NCBI GenBank assembly: GCA_029550925.1
Contig: JAKPGL010000020.1
Coordinates: 1 to 61,306 of the forward strand
Origin: Planctomycetota bacterium
GTDB lineage: Bacteria > Planctomycetota > Planctomycetia > Pirellulales > Thermoguttaceae
Reading direction: 5' to 3'
Length of the DNA stretch: 61,306 nucleotides
In this document: positions 45,493 through 54,234 of the stretch, piece by piece
Layout of the letters: every line of letters starts with the position of its first letter
Numbering within the stretch: the stretch's first letter is position 1
Translations under genes and position numbers: made by a program
Notes under the pieces: generated by a model
Databases searched by the model: none
What the model was told of the DNA's origin: nothing
What the model saw: only the letters and a program-made list of their open reading frames with translations

Positions 45493-46734
45493 GTGCCGAG
45501 AAGTGCGATCTGTTTGGTAGTGGATCGGTGGCATAGTGGGTATGTGGGGGCGTATGGGAATACGTGGTTGCCCACGCCGGAAGTGGATCGGTTGGCAGCC
45601 CGGGGATTTGTGTTTGATCAGGCGATCATCGATAGTCCCGAGTTGGAGAGGCTTTATCGGGCCTGGTGGCAGGGTTGGCCGGCCATTCGGCGTCGGGAGG
45701 CGCCGGAGGATTGGCCCAGTTTGGCCCGTCGGCTTGGAGAATCGGGCGTCCATACCGCCCTGCTGACCGATGAACCCCTGCTGGCCCGAAGCTCGTTGGC
45801 GGAAGATTTCGCCGAAGTGGTGCTTTGGGAGTCGGCCCTGGAGGCTCAGGTGGCGGCAACGATCGACCAGACCCATGCGGCTCGCTGTTTTGCCCAGATG
45901 GTGGATTGGTTGGAAAAGGCCCCCCGGCCGTTTTGGCTTTGGTGCCATTGGACCGGGTTTGGCGGGCCGTGGGATGCCCCGCTCGAGTTGCGCGAAAGTT
46001 TTCGGGAAGAAGACGATCCCCCTGCCTATCCCGGCTGCCAGCCGCCCGAAAAACACTGGGTCAGCCCTCCCGACCCCGATGAACTATTGGCCTACAGCTT
46101 TGCCTATGCGGGCCAGGCGATGGTCTTGGACGCCTGTCTGGGCGGATTGGCCATCTTTTTGGCCGACAGCGGCTTGGAAAAAGAGCTTCTCTGGGTACTG
46201 CTTGGCGCCCGAGGCTATCCGCTGGGGGAACATGGCCGACTGGGACCGTGCGACGAGGCCCTCTACAGCGAACTGGTACAGACGCCGTGGATCATGGTCT
46301 ATCCGGATGGTCTGGGGGCCACGGCCCGAAGCCAAGCCCTGGTCGAACCGGCCGACCTTTGGGCCACTCTGCTGGGCTGGTGGCAGTTGCCGATCGATCC
46401 GCCGCCGCCAACCGCCTATGATCTGACGCCGGTTGTGCGAGAGGAAGTGCTTGCGGTGCGGGACCGAATTTGTCTGGTGCATCCAGCCGGCCAGCAGGCG
46501 ATCCGTACTCCGGCCTGGTATCTGCGGACCACCGAATCGCTAGAAGAAGGGGAGGGCTGGGAACTCTACGTCAAACCGGACGACCGTTGGGAGGTCAACA
46601 ACGTGGCGGACCGATGCCCCGAGGTCGCCGACGCCCTCAAACAGGCCTTCGAGCAGACCGGCCAACACCTGCAAACAGGCCGACTGGCCGACCTGCCGCC
46701 TTTGGAAGAAATTCTGCGGGTGGGGATCGAGTAA
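45493..46734 (+). CDS. Degenerate sulfatase-fold protein
   Basis: From the GTG at 45493 (AAAGGAAAG upstream) the protein has 413 residues. SAICLVVDRWHSGYVGAYGN followed by TPEVDRLAARGFVFDQAI matches the start of sulfatases, although the usual Asp-Asp pair is reduced to VVDRW. The C/S-x-P-S-R motif that becomes formylglycine is absent; ERLYRAWWQGWP lies where it would be expected. A C-terminal DDRWEVNNVADRCPE is sulfatase-like. So the fold is probably kept without sulfatase chemistry. Planctomycetes carry many sulfatases, which makes a pseudo-enzyme plausible. An element with inverted repeats follows before folD. Confidence 0.72.
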   Translation: MPRSAICLVVDRWHSGYVGAYGNTWLPTPEVDRLAARGFVFDQAIIDSPELERLYRAWWQGWPAIRRREAPEDWPSLARRLGESGVHTALLTDEPLLARSSLAEDFAEVVLWESALEAQVAATIDQTHAARCFAQMVDWLEKAPRPFWLWCHWTGFGGPWDAPLELRESFREEDDPPAYPGCQPPEKHWVSPPDPDELLAYSFAYAGQAMVLDACLGGLAIFLADSGLEKELLWVLLGARGYPLGEHGRLGPCDEALYSELVQTPWIMVYPDGLGATARSQALVEPADLWATLLGWWQLPIDPPPPTAYDLTPVVREEVLAVRDRICLVHPAGQQAIRTPAWYLRTTESLEEGEGWELYVKPDDRWEVNNVADRCPEVADALKQAFEQTGQHLQTGRLADLPPLEEILRVGIE

Positions 46735-46806
46735 CGGAGGAAAACCCAAGACCTCTCGCTTTCCAAACAGAAGGCTTTGGGAGAAAATAACAGACGTTTT
46801 GGATTG

Positions 46807-47049
46807 GTAATGATTCAGCCGAGTGCAGAATTGCCGCGATTTTCTCGGCAAAACCGGGACTTTCTCGGCAAAACGGCAAAAAATGTCATTCCCTCGCAAG
46901 CAGAAATCCAGGCTACTGGGAAGCGGCTACTTCGTTATTCAGCCCCCACGGATGCTGCACACCCAGAAACCTGGACTGCCGCTTGCGCAGCAGTGACAAC
47001 TGATGGACCTCCTTCCCAATGGATCTCCTTCACTCGGCGGAAATGGTAC
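46807..47049. mobile_element. MITE-like element ending just before folD
   Basis: GTAATGATTCAGCCGAGTGC (46807-46826) has its inverse at the other end, TTCACTCGGCGGAAATGGTAC (ends 47049). The interior carries two CTCGGCAAAACGG/CTTTCTCGGCAAAAC phrases, CATTCCCTCGCAAGC and GCTTGCGCAGCAGTGAC, which are degenerate dRS3-like arms. The right end is 34 bases from the folD ATG and so may supply part of its promoter or leader. Confidence 0.55.
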
Positions 47050-47083
47050 TTGTATTGAAGGTCAGTTTGAAAAAGGAGCAGCG

Positions 47084-47974
47084 ATGACGGCAGAAATCCT
47101 CGACGGCAAACAAATTGCAGCGGCCATCCGGGCGGAGCTGGCCCAGGAGATCGCCGACTTCGTGCAAAAGACCGGCGTTACACCCGGTCTGGCCACGGTG
47201 CTCGTGGGCGATAACCCCGCCTCGGTCTCTTATGTAACCGCCAAAGGGCGAACCTGCCAGGAACTCGGGATGCAATCGTTCCAGCACACCCTGCCGGCTA
47301 GTCTCAGCGAACAAGAGCTGTTGGAGTTGGTGGATCGGCTCAACCGGGATCGGCAGGTCCACGGCATCCTGGTCCAATTGCCGCTGCCCAAGCATATCCA
47401 GGAAAGCCGGGTGCTTTATGCTATGGATCCCAATAAGGATGTGGATGGGTTTCATCCGGTGAATGTAGGTCGGCTGTTGATCGGGGAAGAGATTTTCCCG
47501 CCTTGCACCCCAGCCGGCATTCAGGAGTTGATCCTCCGCAGCGGCACGCCGACCGACGGCGCCGAAGTGGTCGTCGTAGGCCGGAGTAACATCGTGGGAA
47601 AACCGATCGCCGTGATGCTCATGCAGAAAAAACGCGGCGCCAACGCCACGGTAACTGTCTGCCATACACGCACTAGAAACCTGGCCGAGCATACCCGCCG
47701 AGCCGACATCCTCATTGTCGCCGCCGGAGCGCCGAAGGCGGTTACCGCCGAGATGGTCAAGCCGGGCGCGGTGGTGATCGACGTAGGCGTCAACCGGATC
47801 GGTACTACCGAAAGCGGCAAACCAAAACTGGCAGGCGATGTAGATTTTGACGGGGTGCGCGCTGTGGCCGGTAAAATCACCCCGGTGCCCGGCGGCGTCG
47901 GACCGATGACGATCACCATGCTCATGCGCAATACTCTGCGGGCGGCTCGGTTGCAAGTGGAAGGCCGATCCTAG
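47084..47974 (+). CDS. folD: Bifunctional methylenetetrahydrofolate dehydrogenase/cyclohydrolase
   Basis: FolD interconverts one-carbon units on tetrahydrofolate using NADP. From the ATG at 47084 (AAAGGAGCAGCG upstream) it has 296 residues and begins MTAEILDGKQIAAAIRAEL. VSYVTAKGRTCQELG carries the catalytic Lys. GILVQLPLPKHI is a family signature, and VVVGRSNIVGKPIAVML is the NADP loop. PVPGGVGPMTITMLMRNTL is the C-terminal signature. The in-frame ATG at 47003 lies inside the upstream repeat element and is rejected. hemG follows 41 bases downstream, so the two are probably in one operon. Confidence 0.97.
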   Translation: MTAEILDGKQIAAAIRAELAQEIADFVQKTGVTPGLATVLVGDNPASVSYVTAKGRTCQELGMQSFQHTLPASLSEQELLELVDRLNRDRQVHGILVQLPLPKHIQESRVLYAMDPNKDVDGFHPVNVGRLLIGEEIFPPCTPAGIQELILRSGTPTDGAEVVVVGRSNIVGKPIAVMLMQKKRGANATVTVCHTRTRNLAEHTRRADILIVAAGAPKAVTAEMVKPGAVVIDVGVNRIGTTESGKPKLAGDVDFDGVRAVAGKITPVPGGVGPMTITMLMRNTLRAARLQVEGRS

Positions 47975-48015
47975 CCCGGCGGGACGGTCGGCTCGGTCGG
48001 AAGAGAAAGGACGCC

Positions 48016-49557
48016 ATGACTTCGGCATCGTCTAGTTCTCTGAGCTTTCGTGCGGCGGTGGTGGGAGCGGGCATCTCGGGCCTGGCCGCCGCCCATCGGC
48101 TCGTGGAGCTTGCCCCCCAATGTCGGCTCACCCTGCTAGAAGCCCTGCCGCGCCTGGGCGGGGTGATTCAGACGGTCCGTCAGGAAGGCTACCAGATCGA
48201 ACTGAGCGCCGATAACTTCATCACCACCCTGCCTTGGGGCCTAGATTTGTGTCGGCGTTTGGGCCTGGCCGACCAATTGGTGCAAACCAACCCCGACTAT
48301 CGCCGAACCTTTGTGGTCCGTCGAGGCCGACTCTACCCGCTGCCGGAAGGTTTCCTGATGATGGCCCCCAGCCGATGGTGGCCCCTGGTGGTAACGCCGC
48401 TGTTGAGTCCTTGGGGAAAACTGCGGGCGGCGTTGGAGTATTTTTTGCCGGCCCGACGCCAACCGGGCGATGAAAGCCTGGCCCAGTTCGCCCGACGCCG
48501 ATTTGGTCGGCAAACCTACGAGCGGCTTATCGAACCGCTGGTCAGCGCCGTCTATGGCGCAGACCTGGAAAAGCTGAGTTTGGAAGCTACGCTGGGCCGA
48601 TTCCGTCAAATGGAGCTCCAATACGGCAGCCTGATCCGGGCGATGCGTCAGATGCGTCGCCAGGCCCGCACCGGTCGCCCGGGCAACCCTCCGCCTACGT
48701 CCCAGAATTCACCTTCCCGTGCAACCGGCCATTCAGAAGATGCTTCCCCTGGCCAATCCTCCCCTGGCGCCAGCGCAGAAAGCGGCGCCCGATATAGCAT
48801 GTTTGTTACGCTGCGGGATGGGCTTGGCAGTTTGGTCGAGGCGTTGGGCCGACGACTGCCGCCGGAAACAATCCGCCTGCAAACGCCGGTGGAGGCGATC
48901 CGTCGGTTGCCGGACGGCGGGTGGGAACTTCGGTTGGGCGGGCAAGGCCGGGGAACTGCCCAGCGATTCGATGCGGTCATCCTGGCCCTGCCGGCGTATG
49001 CGTCCGCCCAACTGTTGAGGCCGGTCGATCCAGAATTGGCCCGCCTTTTGGCCGAAATCCCTTACACCGGCACGGCCATTGCGGCCATGGCCTTCGACCA
49101 GTCGCAGGTGGGGCACCCGCTGGATGGCATGGGGGCGGTCATCCCGGCCGTGGAACAAAGTCCGCTGCTGGCTATCAGTTTCTCTAACCGGAAATATCCC
49201 CACCGGGCGCCGGCTGGGAAGGTGCTTTTACGGAGCTTCTTGGGCGGAGCCAAACATCCGGAATTGCTCACGTTGGACGATCAGCAACTGCGGGAAGTGG
49301 TGCTGGCCGAATTGCGCCGACTCCTGCGTATCCAAGGCGAACCCTGCCTAGAATTAGTAGCCCGATGGCCGGCCAGTATGCCCCAGTATCCGGTCGGGCA
49401 TAAGGAGCGGGTGGCCGAGATTCGACGCCTCTTAGGACGCTGGCCCGGCCTTGCCCTGGCGGGAAACGCCTACCAGGGCATCGGCCTGCCCGACTGCATC
49501 CACGGCGGCCAACAAGCCGCTGAAACTATATTCACCGAACAAGAGGCGATATCCTGA
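48016..49557 (+). CDS. hemG: Oxygen-dependent protoporphyrinogen oxidase (HemY/HemG type)
   Basis: This FAD enzyme oxidises protoporphyrinogen IX, or coproporphyrinogen III in coproporphyrin-type pathways. The 513-residue protein has the FAD loop VVGAGISGLAAAHRLVE near residues 14-30, LLEALPRLGGVIQT, and the family-typical GYQIELSADNFITTLPWGLDL. A low-complexity insert of about 50 residues (RTGRPGNPPPTSQNSPSR and following, about 217-260) is not typical. The C-terminal RWPASMPQYPVGH and GNAYQGIGLPDC close the FAD site. AAAGGACGCC precedes the ATG. It follows folD by 41 bases and precedes a glycosyltransferase. Confidence 0.9.
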   Translation: MTSASSSSLSFRAAVVGAGISGLAAAHRLVELAPQCRLTLLEALPRLGGVIQTVRQEGYQIELSADNFITTLPWGLDLCRRLGLADQLVQTNPDYRRTFVVRRGRLYPLPEGFLMMAPSRWWPLVVTPLLSPWGKLRAALEYFLPARRQPGDESLAQFARRRFGRQTYERLIEPLVSAVYGADLEKLSLEATLGRFRQMELQYGSLIRAMRQMRRQARTGRPGNPPPTSQNSPSRATGHSEDASPGQSSPGASAESGARYSMFVTLRDGLGSLVEALGRRLPPETIRLQTPVEAIRRLPDGGWELRLGGQGRGTAQRFDAVILALPAYASAQLLRPVDPELARLLAEIPYTGTAIAAMAFDQSQVGHPLDGMGAVIPAVEQSPLLAISFSNRKYPHRAPAGKVLLRSFLGGAKHPELLTLDDQQLREVVLAELRRLLRIQGEPCLELVARWPASMPQYPVGHKERVAEIRRLLGRWPGLALAGNAYQGIGLPDCIHGGQQAAETIFTEQEAIS

Positions 49558-49631
49558 TGGGGACATAGGTCGCTATTTCCCAAAGCCTTTCTCCTGCCCT
49601 ATTGAATAAATATATTTTCACTTTGGCGGTC

Positions 49632-51239
49632 ATGAATCTAGTCATCGTCCATTATCACCTGAACCGAGGCGGGGTGAGCCGGGTGATCCAATTGCACCTG
49701 GAAGCCCTGCAAAGCCAACTGGACCGCCAAGGCCCGCCGACCGGTAAAAATCGGAAATCATCCGACCCCATGCCGGTGATCCTGCTCTACGGCGGTCGGC
49801 AGGAAGGCTGGCCGGAGGATTTGCCCGCCCGATTTTCGTCGCTCCGGGTGCTGCTGGAACCGGCGCCGCTTTTGGATTACGACCATGTGCATCGGCGCAG
49901 CGGCCCTCAACTGTCAGAAGCCCTTTTTCAGCAAATCCACCAGGTGCTCCATCGGCGCGACTGCCGACCAGAAGACACGATCTTTCATGTCCATAATCAC
50001 TCGTTGGGCAAAAATATGGCATTGCCCGACGTGTTGACCCGGTTGGCAGAGGCCGGTTACCCGATGCTTCTGCAAATCCACGATTTTGCCGAGGACTTTC
50101 GGCCCGCCAATTACCGAGCGTTGTTGGAACGGGGAGTCGGCCGGCCCGATCGCAGCGGACTGGCCTGGGTCTATCCGCAGGCAGAGCATCTGCATTATGC
50201 GGTGCTCAATAGCCGGGACCAGGCGGTGTTGCTCCAAGCGAGCGTACCGGCCGACCGATTGCACCTACTGCCCAACCCGGTGGTAGGCCCCGGGCCGTTG
50301 CCTCGGCTCCAGGAGGCCAAAAACCGCTTGGAAAACCTGTTCGGAATCCCCGCCGGCGAAAGGTATCTATTGTATCCTATTCGGGCGATCCGGCGCAAAA
50401 ACATCGGCGAAGCGGTGCTTTGCAGCCTGTTGGCCGAGCCGGACAGTTGGATCGGCGTTACCCTGGCGCCATTGAACCCGGCGGAAAGGGGACAGTACGA
50501 GCGATGGAAACAGTGGTCGGCCCAGCACCAGGTGCGGTGTGTGTGGGAGACCGGCGAACAAGGAGGGTTGCCATTGGCCGACAATCTGGCCGCCGCCGAC
50601 GCCCTGCTAACTACCAGCATTACCGAGGGGTTCGGCATGGTGTTTTTAGAAAGCTGGCTGGTGGGTCGGGCGCTGGTGGGACGAAATCTGCCGGAAATTA
50701 CGGGCGACTTTGAGCGGCTTGGCCTTCGACTGCCGGGAATGTGGCGTCGGCTGGCTGTGCCGGTGGATTGGCTGGGCGAGGAAAGAGTTCGGCAACGGAT
50801 GCTGACGGTCTATCAGCAGGTGCTGGCCGACTACCAACGCCCCCTGCAACCCGATTGGGCCGACGCCCTGGACGAAAAATTGGTTGAGGGCGCGGTGGAT
50901 TTCGGCGATCTGGACGAACCGCTGCAACAGGAGGTCTTGGAAAAAATCCTCTCTCAGCCCGGAGCGGTTCCCAGCCCCAGGAGTCAGATATTGGAGAAAA
51001 ATCCTGCGGCGGCCTCAGGGCTATTGGCCCGGCTGGCGGATCAGGACGCATTGGTTCGGGAAAACGCCAGCGTGGTGAGCGAACATTTTTCTCCTCTTCA
51101 ACTGGGCCGGCGACTTTGGGAAATCTACCAGACGCTGGCTCAGACCCGACGAACCGGACCGGTCGAAGGACTATCCCACCCGGAACAGATATTGGAAAGT
51201 TTTCTGGACCTGCGACGGTTCCGACTGCTGCGGGCATAA
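49632..51239 (+). CDS. Glycosyltransferase, GT4-like
   Basis: The ATG at 49632 gives 535 residues starting MNLVIVHYHLNRGGVSRVIQL, the usual N-terminal GGV/GGI donor loop of GT-B enzymes. A TTG at 49602 is a weaker alternative. Later motifs are LLYPIRAIRRKNIGEAVLC and ITEGFGMVFLESWLVGRALVGRNLPEI, the acidic E-x7-E loop of GT4 enzymes. About 100 C-terminal residues follow the core. No signal peptide or membrane segment is seen. The substrate is unknown. The gap to hemG is 74 bases, so the gene may belong to the folD-hemG unit. Confidence 0.8.
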   Translation: MNLVIVHYHLNRGGVSRVIQLHLEALQSQLDRQGPPTGKNRKSSDPMPVILLYGGRQEGWPEDLPARFSSLRVLLEPAPLLDYDHVHRRSGPQLSEALFQQIHQVLHRRDCRPEDTIFHVHNHSLGKNMALPDVLTRLAEAGYPMLLQIHDFAEDFRPANYRALLERGVGRPDRSGLAWVYPQAEHLHYAVLNSRDQAVLLQASVPADRLHLLPNPVVGPGPLPRLQEAKNRLENLFGIPAGERYLLYPIRAIRRKNIGEAVLCSLLAEPDSWIGVTLAPLNPAERGQYERWKQWSAQHQVRCVWETGEQGGLPLADNLAAADALLTTSITEGFGMVFLESWLVGRALVGRNLPEITGDFERLGLRLPGMWRRLAVPVDWLGEERVRQRMLTVYQQVLADYQRPLQPDWADALDEKLVEGAVDFGDLDEPLQQEVLEKILSQPGAVPSPRSQILEKNPAAASGLLARLADQDALVRENASVVSEHFSPLQLGRRLWEIYQTLAQTRRTGPVEGLSHPEQILESFLDLRRFRLLRA

Positions 51240-51429
51240 ACGAATAGGAGCTAGAGGCGTAACCGAAGGCGTCTGGCCTTTCTGTCTTCGCTGCGCAAGC
51301 AGAAGTCCAGGCGTTGCCCTCCAGGCACGGGGGAGAACAAGACCGGAGGCAGCTAAGCCAGCGATCCCTCCTCGCAGCTCGGCAAAGTTGCAGGGTTTCC
51401 GAATCCGTTTTGGAAGGATAAAATTAAGG

Positions 51430-51504
51430 GTAATCTTTCAGCCAAATGAAGCATTCACCTGGTTTAGCCGAGAAAGGCTCCTTTGCATTCGGCTAAAATG
51501 GTAC
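51430..51504. mobile_element. Miniature copy of the inverted-repeat element (75 bp)
   Basis: GTAATCTTTCAGCCAAATGA (from 51430) and TGCATTCGGCTAAAATGGTAC (to 51504) are inverse ends with only about 30 bases between them. It lies 69 bases before the DUF2442 ATG. The wider gap 51240-51573 also carries a TCTTCGCTGCGCAAGCAGAA hairpin-like phrase and no gene. Confidence 0.55.
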
Positions 51505-51573
51505 TGTATTGGAATGGGGCGTTTTCTGCTGTGGAATGGGACCAGGACCTATCCCCACGGGAAAGGGATTGCC

Positions 51574-51858
51574 ATGCCAAGACCGCTCGAAGTCAAACCG
51601 TTGAAAAACTATCGGATTTGGATCAAGTACGCCGACGGCGTCGAAGGGGAAGTGGATTTATCAGAACTGGTCGGCAAGGGGGTTTTTGCCGCCTGGAAAG
51701 ACGACCGAGAATTTCAAAAAGTCCATATTGGATCAGGCGGCGAGATCGCTTGGAGCGACCAGATTGATTTATGTGCGGATGCGATTTACCTAAAACTCAC
51801 CGGCAAAAAGCCGGAAGATATTTTTCCCTCCCTCCACCAATCGGCTCGATATGCCTGA
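51574..51858 (+). CDS. DUF2442 domain protein
   Basis: The 94-residue protein begins MPRPLEVKPLKNYRIWIKYADGVEGEVDLSELVGKGVF, the typical DUF2442 pattern ('V...L..Y.L.V.F.DG..G.VDL..L...GVF'). A second half has DQIDLCADAIYLKLTGK. The ATG at 51574 has AAAGGGATTGCC before it; the frame is open upstream to 51388 through the repeat, and that extension is rejected. It overlaps the DUF4160 gene by 8 bases. DUF2442/DUF4160 pairs are common, look like toxin-antitoxin or regulatory couples, and lack an established role. Confidence 0.88.
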   Translation: MPRPLEVKPLKNYRIWIKYADGVEGEVDLSELVGKGVFAAWKDDREFQKVHIGSGGEIAWSDQIDLCADAIYLKLTGKKPEDIFPSLHQSARYA

Positions 51859-52111
51859 AATTTGCCGTTTCTTTGGGATCGTGATTAAGATGCACTTTGG
51901 CGATCATCCGCCGCCGCATTTTCATGCGGAGTACGAGGATCGGCAGGCGATCATCGAGATAAACACATTAACAGTCCTTGGCGGAAACCTTCCTCCCCGA
52001 GTGCTCGGTTTAGTGATGGAATGGGCTTGGCAACATCAAACAGAACTGTTGACGCTTTGGGACCGGGCGGTAAACTGTCTGTCCTTGTACAAGCTTCCTC
52101 CTCTTGTGTAA
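51851..52111 (+). CDS. DUF4160 domain protein
   Basis: The 86-residue protein has the DUF4160 signature FFGIVIKMHFGDHPPPHFHAEY, rich in His, then AIIEINTLTVLGG and WAWQHQTELLTLWDRA. The start overlaps the end of the DUF2442 gene by eight bases in another frame (ATGCCTGA), so translation is coupled. The His-rich HPPPHFHAEY motif may bind metal, but this is not shown. A pair of two small coupled genes at the end of a housekeeping run fits a mobile or selfish cassette. Confidence 0.88.
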   Translation: MPEICRFFGIVIKMHFGDHPPPHFHAEYEDRQAIIEINTLTVLGGNLPPRVLGLVMEWAWQHQTELLTLWDRAVNCLSLYKLPPLV

Positions 52112-52276
52112 CGTCCGCCCAATCTGGATTGGGGGTTGCCCCGCTGCCGGCTTTACAGTAAGAGGCATTTGGGGAAAAAGAATCTTTTCTGTCCCGAGGC
52201 GAGAAACGACTTCTTCCGATCTGGTCCGCTGGGATCAGAAGGAGCAATGGACCTCCGACCAGATTTCATCCATATC

Positions 52277-53476
52277 TCACCGGGGAGTTCTTTGTTCTCC
52301 CTCGGGATTGGGCGATCCGGTGCTCTTGGAGCGAAACAGCGGGGCGAGGTCCAGTTTTTCCAGCGGGCGGGCGCTGGTCGGCGGGTTGCCGATCGAAAGA
52401 TGCAGACGCAACTCAGCCGGCTCAAAAATCATCGTCTGAATAGTCAGCGGACCTTGGTTGGCTTCGTGCATCTTGGCCGCCACCTCCTCCAGACCCAGCC
52501 GATCCATCTGCTTGGCCCGGATCAACCGTTCATAGCGCGGGCAATGCGTTACAAACCGGAGTTCATCCGTGCGGAAGTGATTGGTGCAGACGCAAATGCC
52601 GTCCGGCTCTTTTCGGACCGCTGCGGTCCGGGGCGTGATCTCCACAACCGCATGGCTGCGCCGGTCGCACAGAGCAAGATTTACCAAGGTGGTCCGTTTG
52701 GCCGATTGCACCAGCTTGATCGCTTCTTCCACTGTAGTGCATTCTTCTAAAATCCGACGGAATAACAGACCATAGGGAACACCCTCGGGATTAAACATTG
52801 GCGAGCCGTCCGCCGAGGCAGGCGATTCGTGCACCGCTAGCGCCAGGCCCGCATCGTTCATCCCGGAAAGACATCCCAGCAGGCCCGGAAATCCTACCGA
52901 GGCAAACGCATGTTTGCCCGTGGGCCGATAGACGATGACCAAACTATATTTGTGCAGTTTGCCCAAGGCGTAGAAGTCCAGGTTTCGACCGAAAAGCGGG
53001 CCGCCGGTTTTGCTGCGGGAAGCATCGACGATCAGGGAAGAACATCCGATCCGGGCACGATAGGCGTCGGGCAAGGTGTTGGCGGCCAGGAGGATGTCTT
53101 CAGGCAACCGAGCGGTTTTAGCCAGGGCCCGTAATTCGGCCAGGTGGTGGGGAGGAAATTGGGCCTGCATTTTTTTGGCAGTTTCGAGGTGGGCAATCCA
53201 GCCCTGCTCCCGGCCGACCATTTGGAAAAGATCCTTGGGATAGGAGAGGATTCCCTCGGCCACGGCGGCGCCTAATTTACCCTGTTGTTGGCCTATCTCT
53301 TCAGGGCTGCCCGAAAGAGTAAGCACGGGAATATTTCCGAAATAGCGGAGCTGGGCGCCGTCATACTGGGCCTCGTTGTAGCGGAAGGGTTTTTCTTCCG
53401 CCGATACCGAGGAAACGCCCAGAAAAAAGACGCCCAAAACCGCCAACGCCGCCAAAAGCCTACCGAACCTTAACAT
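52277..53476 (-). CDS. Peptidase C45-like (acyl-CoA:6-APA acyltransferase-like) exported protein
   Basis: From the ATG at 53476 the protein has 399 residues with a signal peptide (MLRFGRLLAALAVLGVFFLGVSSVSA). Upstream in-frame codons to 53620 add about 48 residues without one and are rejected. The region GCSSLIVDASRSKTGGPLFGRNLDF has the C-S-S pattern expected at the C45 N-terminal nucleophile after self-cleavage. GCLSGMNDAGLALAVHES is the second family signature. Such enzymes hydrolyse or transfer acyl groups from small amides. The gene stands alone, divergent from ispE over a 758-base gap. Confidence 0.78.
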   Translation of the reverse strand: MLRFGRLLAALAVLGVFFLGVSSVSAEEKPFRYNEAQYDGAQLRYFGNIPVLTLSGSPEEIGQQQGKLGAAVAEGILSYPKDLFQMVGREQGWIAHLETAKKMQAQFPPHHLAELRALAKTARLPEDILLAANTLPDAYRARIGCSSLIVDASRSKTGGPLFGRNLDFYALGKLHKYSLVIVYRPTGKHAFASVGFPGLLGCLSGMNDAGLALAVHESPASADGSPMFNPEGVPYGLLFRRILEECTTVEEAIKLVQSAKRTTLVNLALCDRRSHAVVEITPRTAAVRKEPDGICVCTNHFRTDELRFVTHCPRYERLIRAKQMDRLGLEEVAAKMHEANQGPLTIQTMIFEPAELRLHLSIGNPPTSARPLEKLDLAPLFRSKSTGSPNPEGEQRTPR

Positions 53477-53709
53477 GGGATAGCTCGCCGGTTGGAAGCC
53501 GGGACAAATTATCCTAAGAACCGCCAAAGGCCGATGCATTCCCCGGAGTTGAAAAGACGCTTTCTTTGTCTTTTGCACGGTTTTTTCCTTTTGAAGAGAG
53601 GTTTGGTCTGAGACTTGCAATATGCGAGAAACGACGAAAACGGAGAAATACGGCGTCCCTATTGGCCATTGCCCCGATTCAGAACGCCCCAGCGAAGTAT
53701 GGGTAACCG

Positions 53710-53787
53710 GGAGATTTCCTCACTGTTCTTGGGGAATCTCCAAGGGGCGGTTTTGCTTCCACTAGTCCTTTCCCACTAGTCTTTTCC
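53710..53787. repeat. Hairpin and tandem 14-bp repeat in the C45/ispE gap
   Basis: GGAGATTTCC (53710-53719) and GGGGAATCTCC (53731-53741) pair with one or two G-U pairs. Next, CACTAGTCCTTTCC (53760-53773) is repeated directly as CACTAGTCTTTTCC (53774-53787). They do not end in a T-run and no gene is seen in the 53477-54234 gap, so a leader RNA or small RNA is possible. Confidence 0.45.
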
Positions 53788-53930
53788 CGTAAGCGGGGGA
53801 GACCGGTTTTCTTCCATCGGTTAAGGGTGCCCGTTTTTTCTCCTACCAGCCATCTCCTGCCAGTTCATAGGACGGAAGACGTCCTATTTTACTCTAAAAA
53901 ATAGGGAAAACCAGTGGCCAAGGCCCAAAG

Positions 53931-53949
53931 GTTAGCAGAGAATGCTAAC
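53931..53949. promoter_or_regulatory. Perfect palindrome, possible operator
   Basis: GTTAGCA-GAGAA-TGCTAAC (53931-53949) has 7-bp perfect arms and a 5-base centre, in the middle of the C45/ispE divergent gap. The spacing fits a dimeric regulator. No matching copy was noticed elsewhere. Confidence 0.4.
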
Positions 53950-54104
53950 AACGCCCACATTCCAAAGTTATCTATTTTACCTAGATTCTTATTTAACACA
54001 TTTCTTCGTCTGGGTCTAGGCGTTCTTTTGGGAAACGGGGTTTTTCCTACGGGGAGAAAATCCCTAATTTTTTCCTAAAGGCACTATTTCTCCAATAGGT
54101 CGGA

Positions 54105-54133
54105 TTGACGCTAGGGGTAGGCTGAATTACAAT
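54105..54133 (+). promoter_or_regulatory. Predicted sigma70 promoter for ispE
   Basis: TTGACG (54105-54110) and TACAAT (54128-54133) are separated by 17 bases. Transcription would begin near 54140, about 95 bases before the ispE ATG, and read through ispE, spoVG and probably comB. Confidence 0.55.
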
Positions 54134-54234
54134 CATTTCCTAATCAGGAGTTTTCCGAAGAACTTTTCTGGATGGTTCCTCCTTTCAGGGGGAATAGAAC
54201 GGGTTAGGGTGATGGGGGTAGAGACAAAAACTGG

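Noticed and set aside
45079-46056. 325-residue minus-strand frame over the sulfatase-like gene
   Set aside because: It overlaps a gene with recognisable sulfatase features and the pfp promoter region, and shows no motif.
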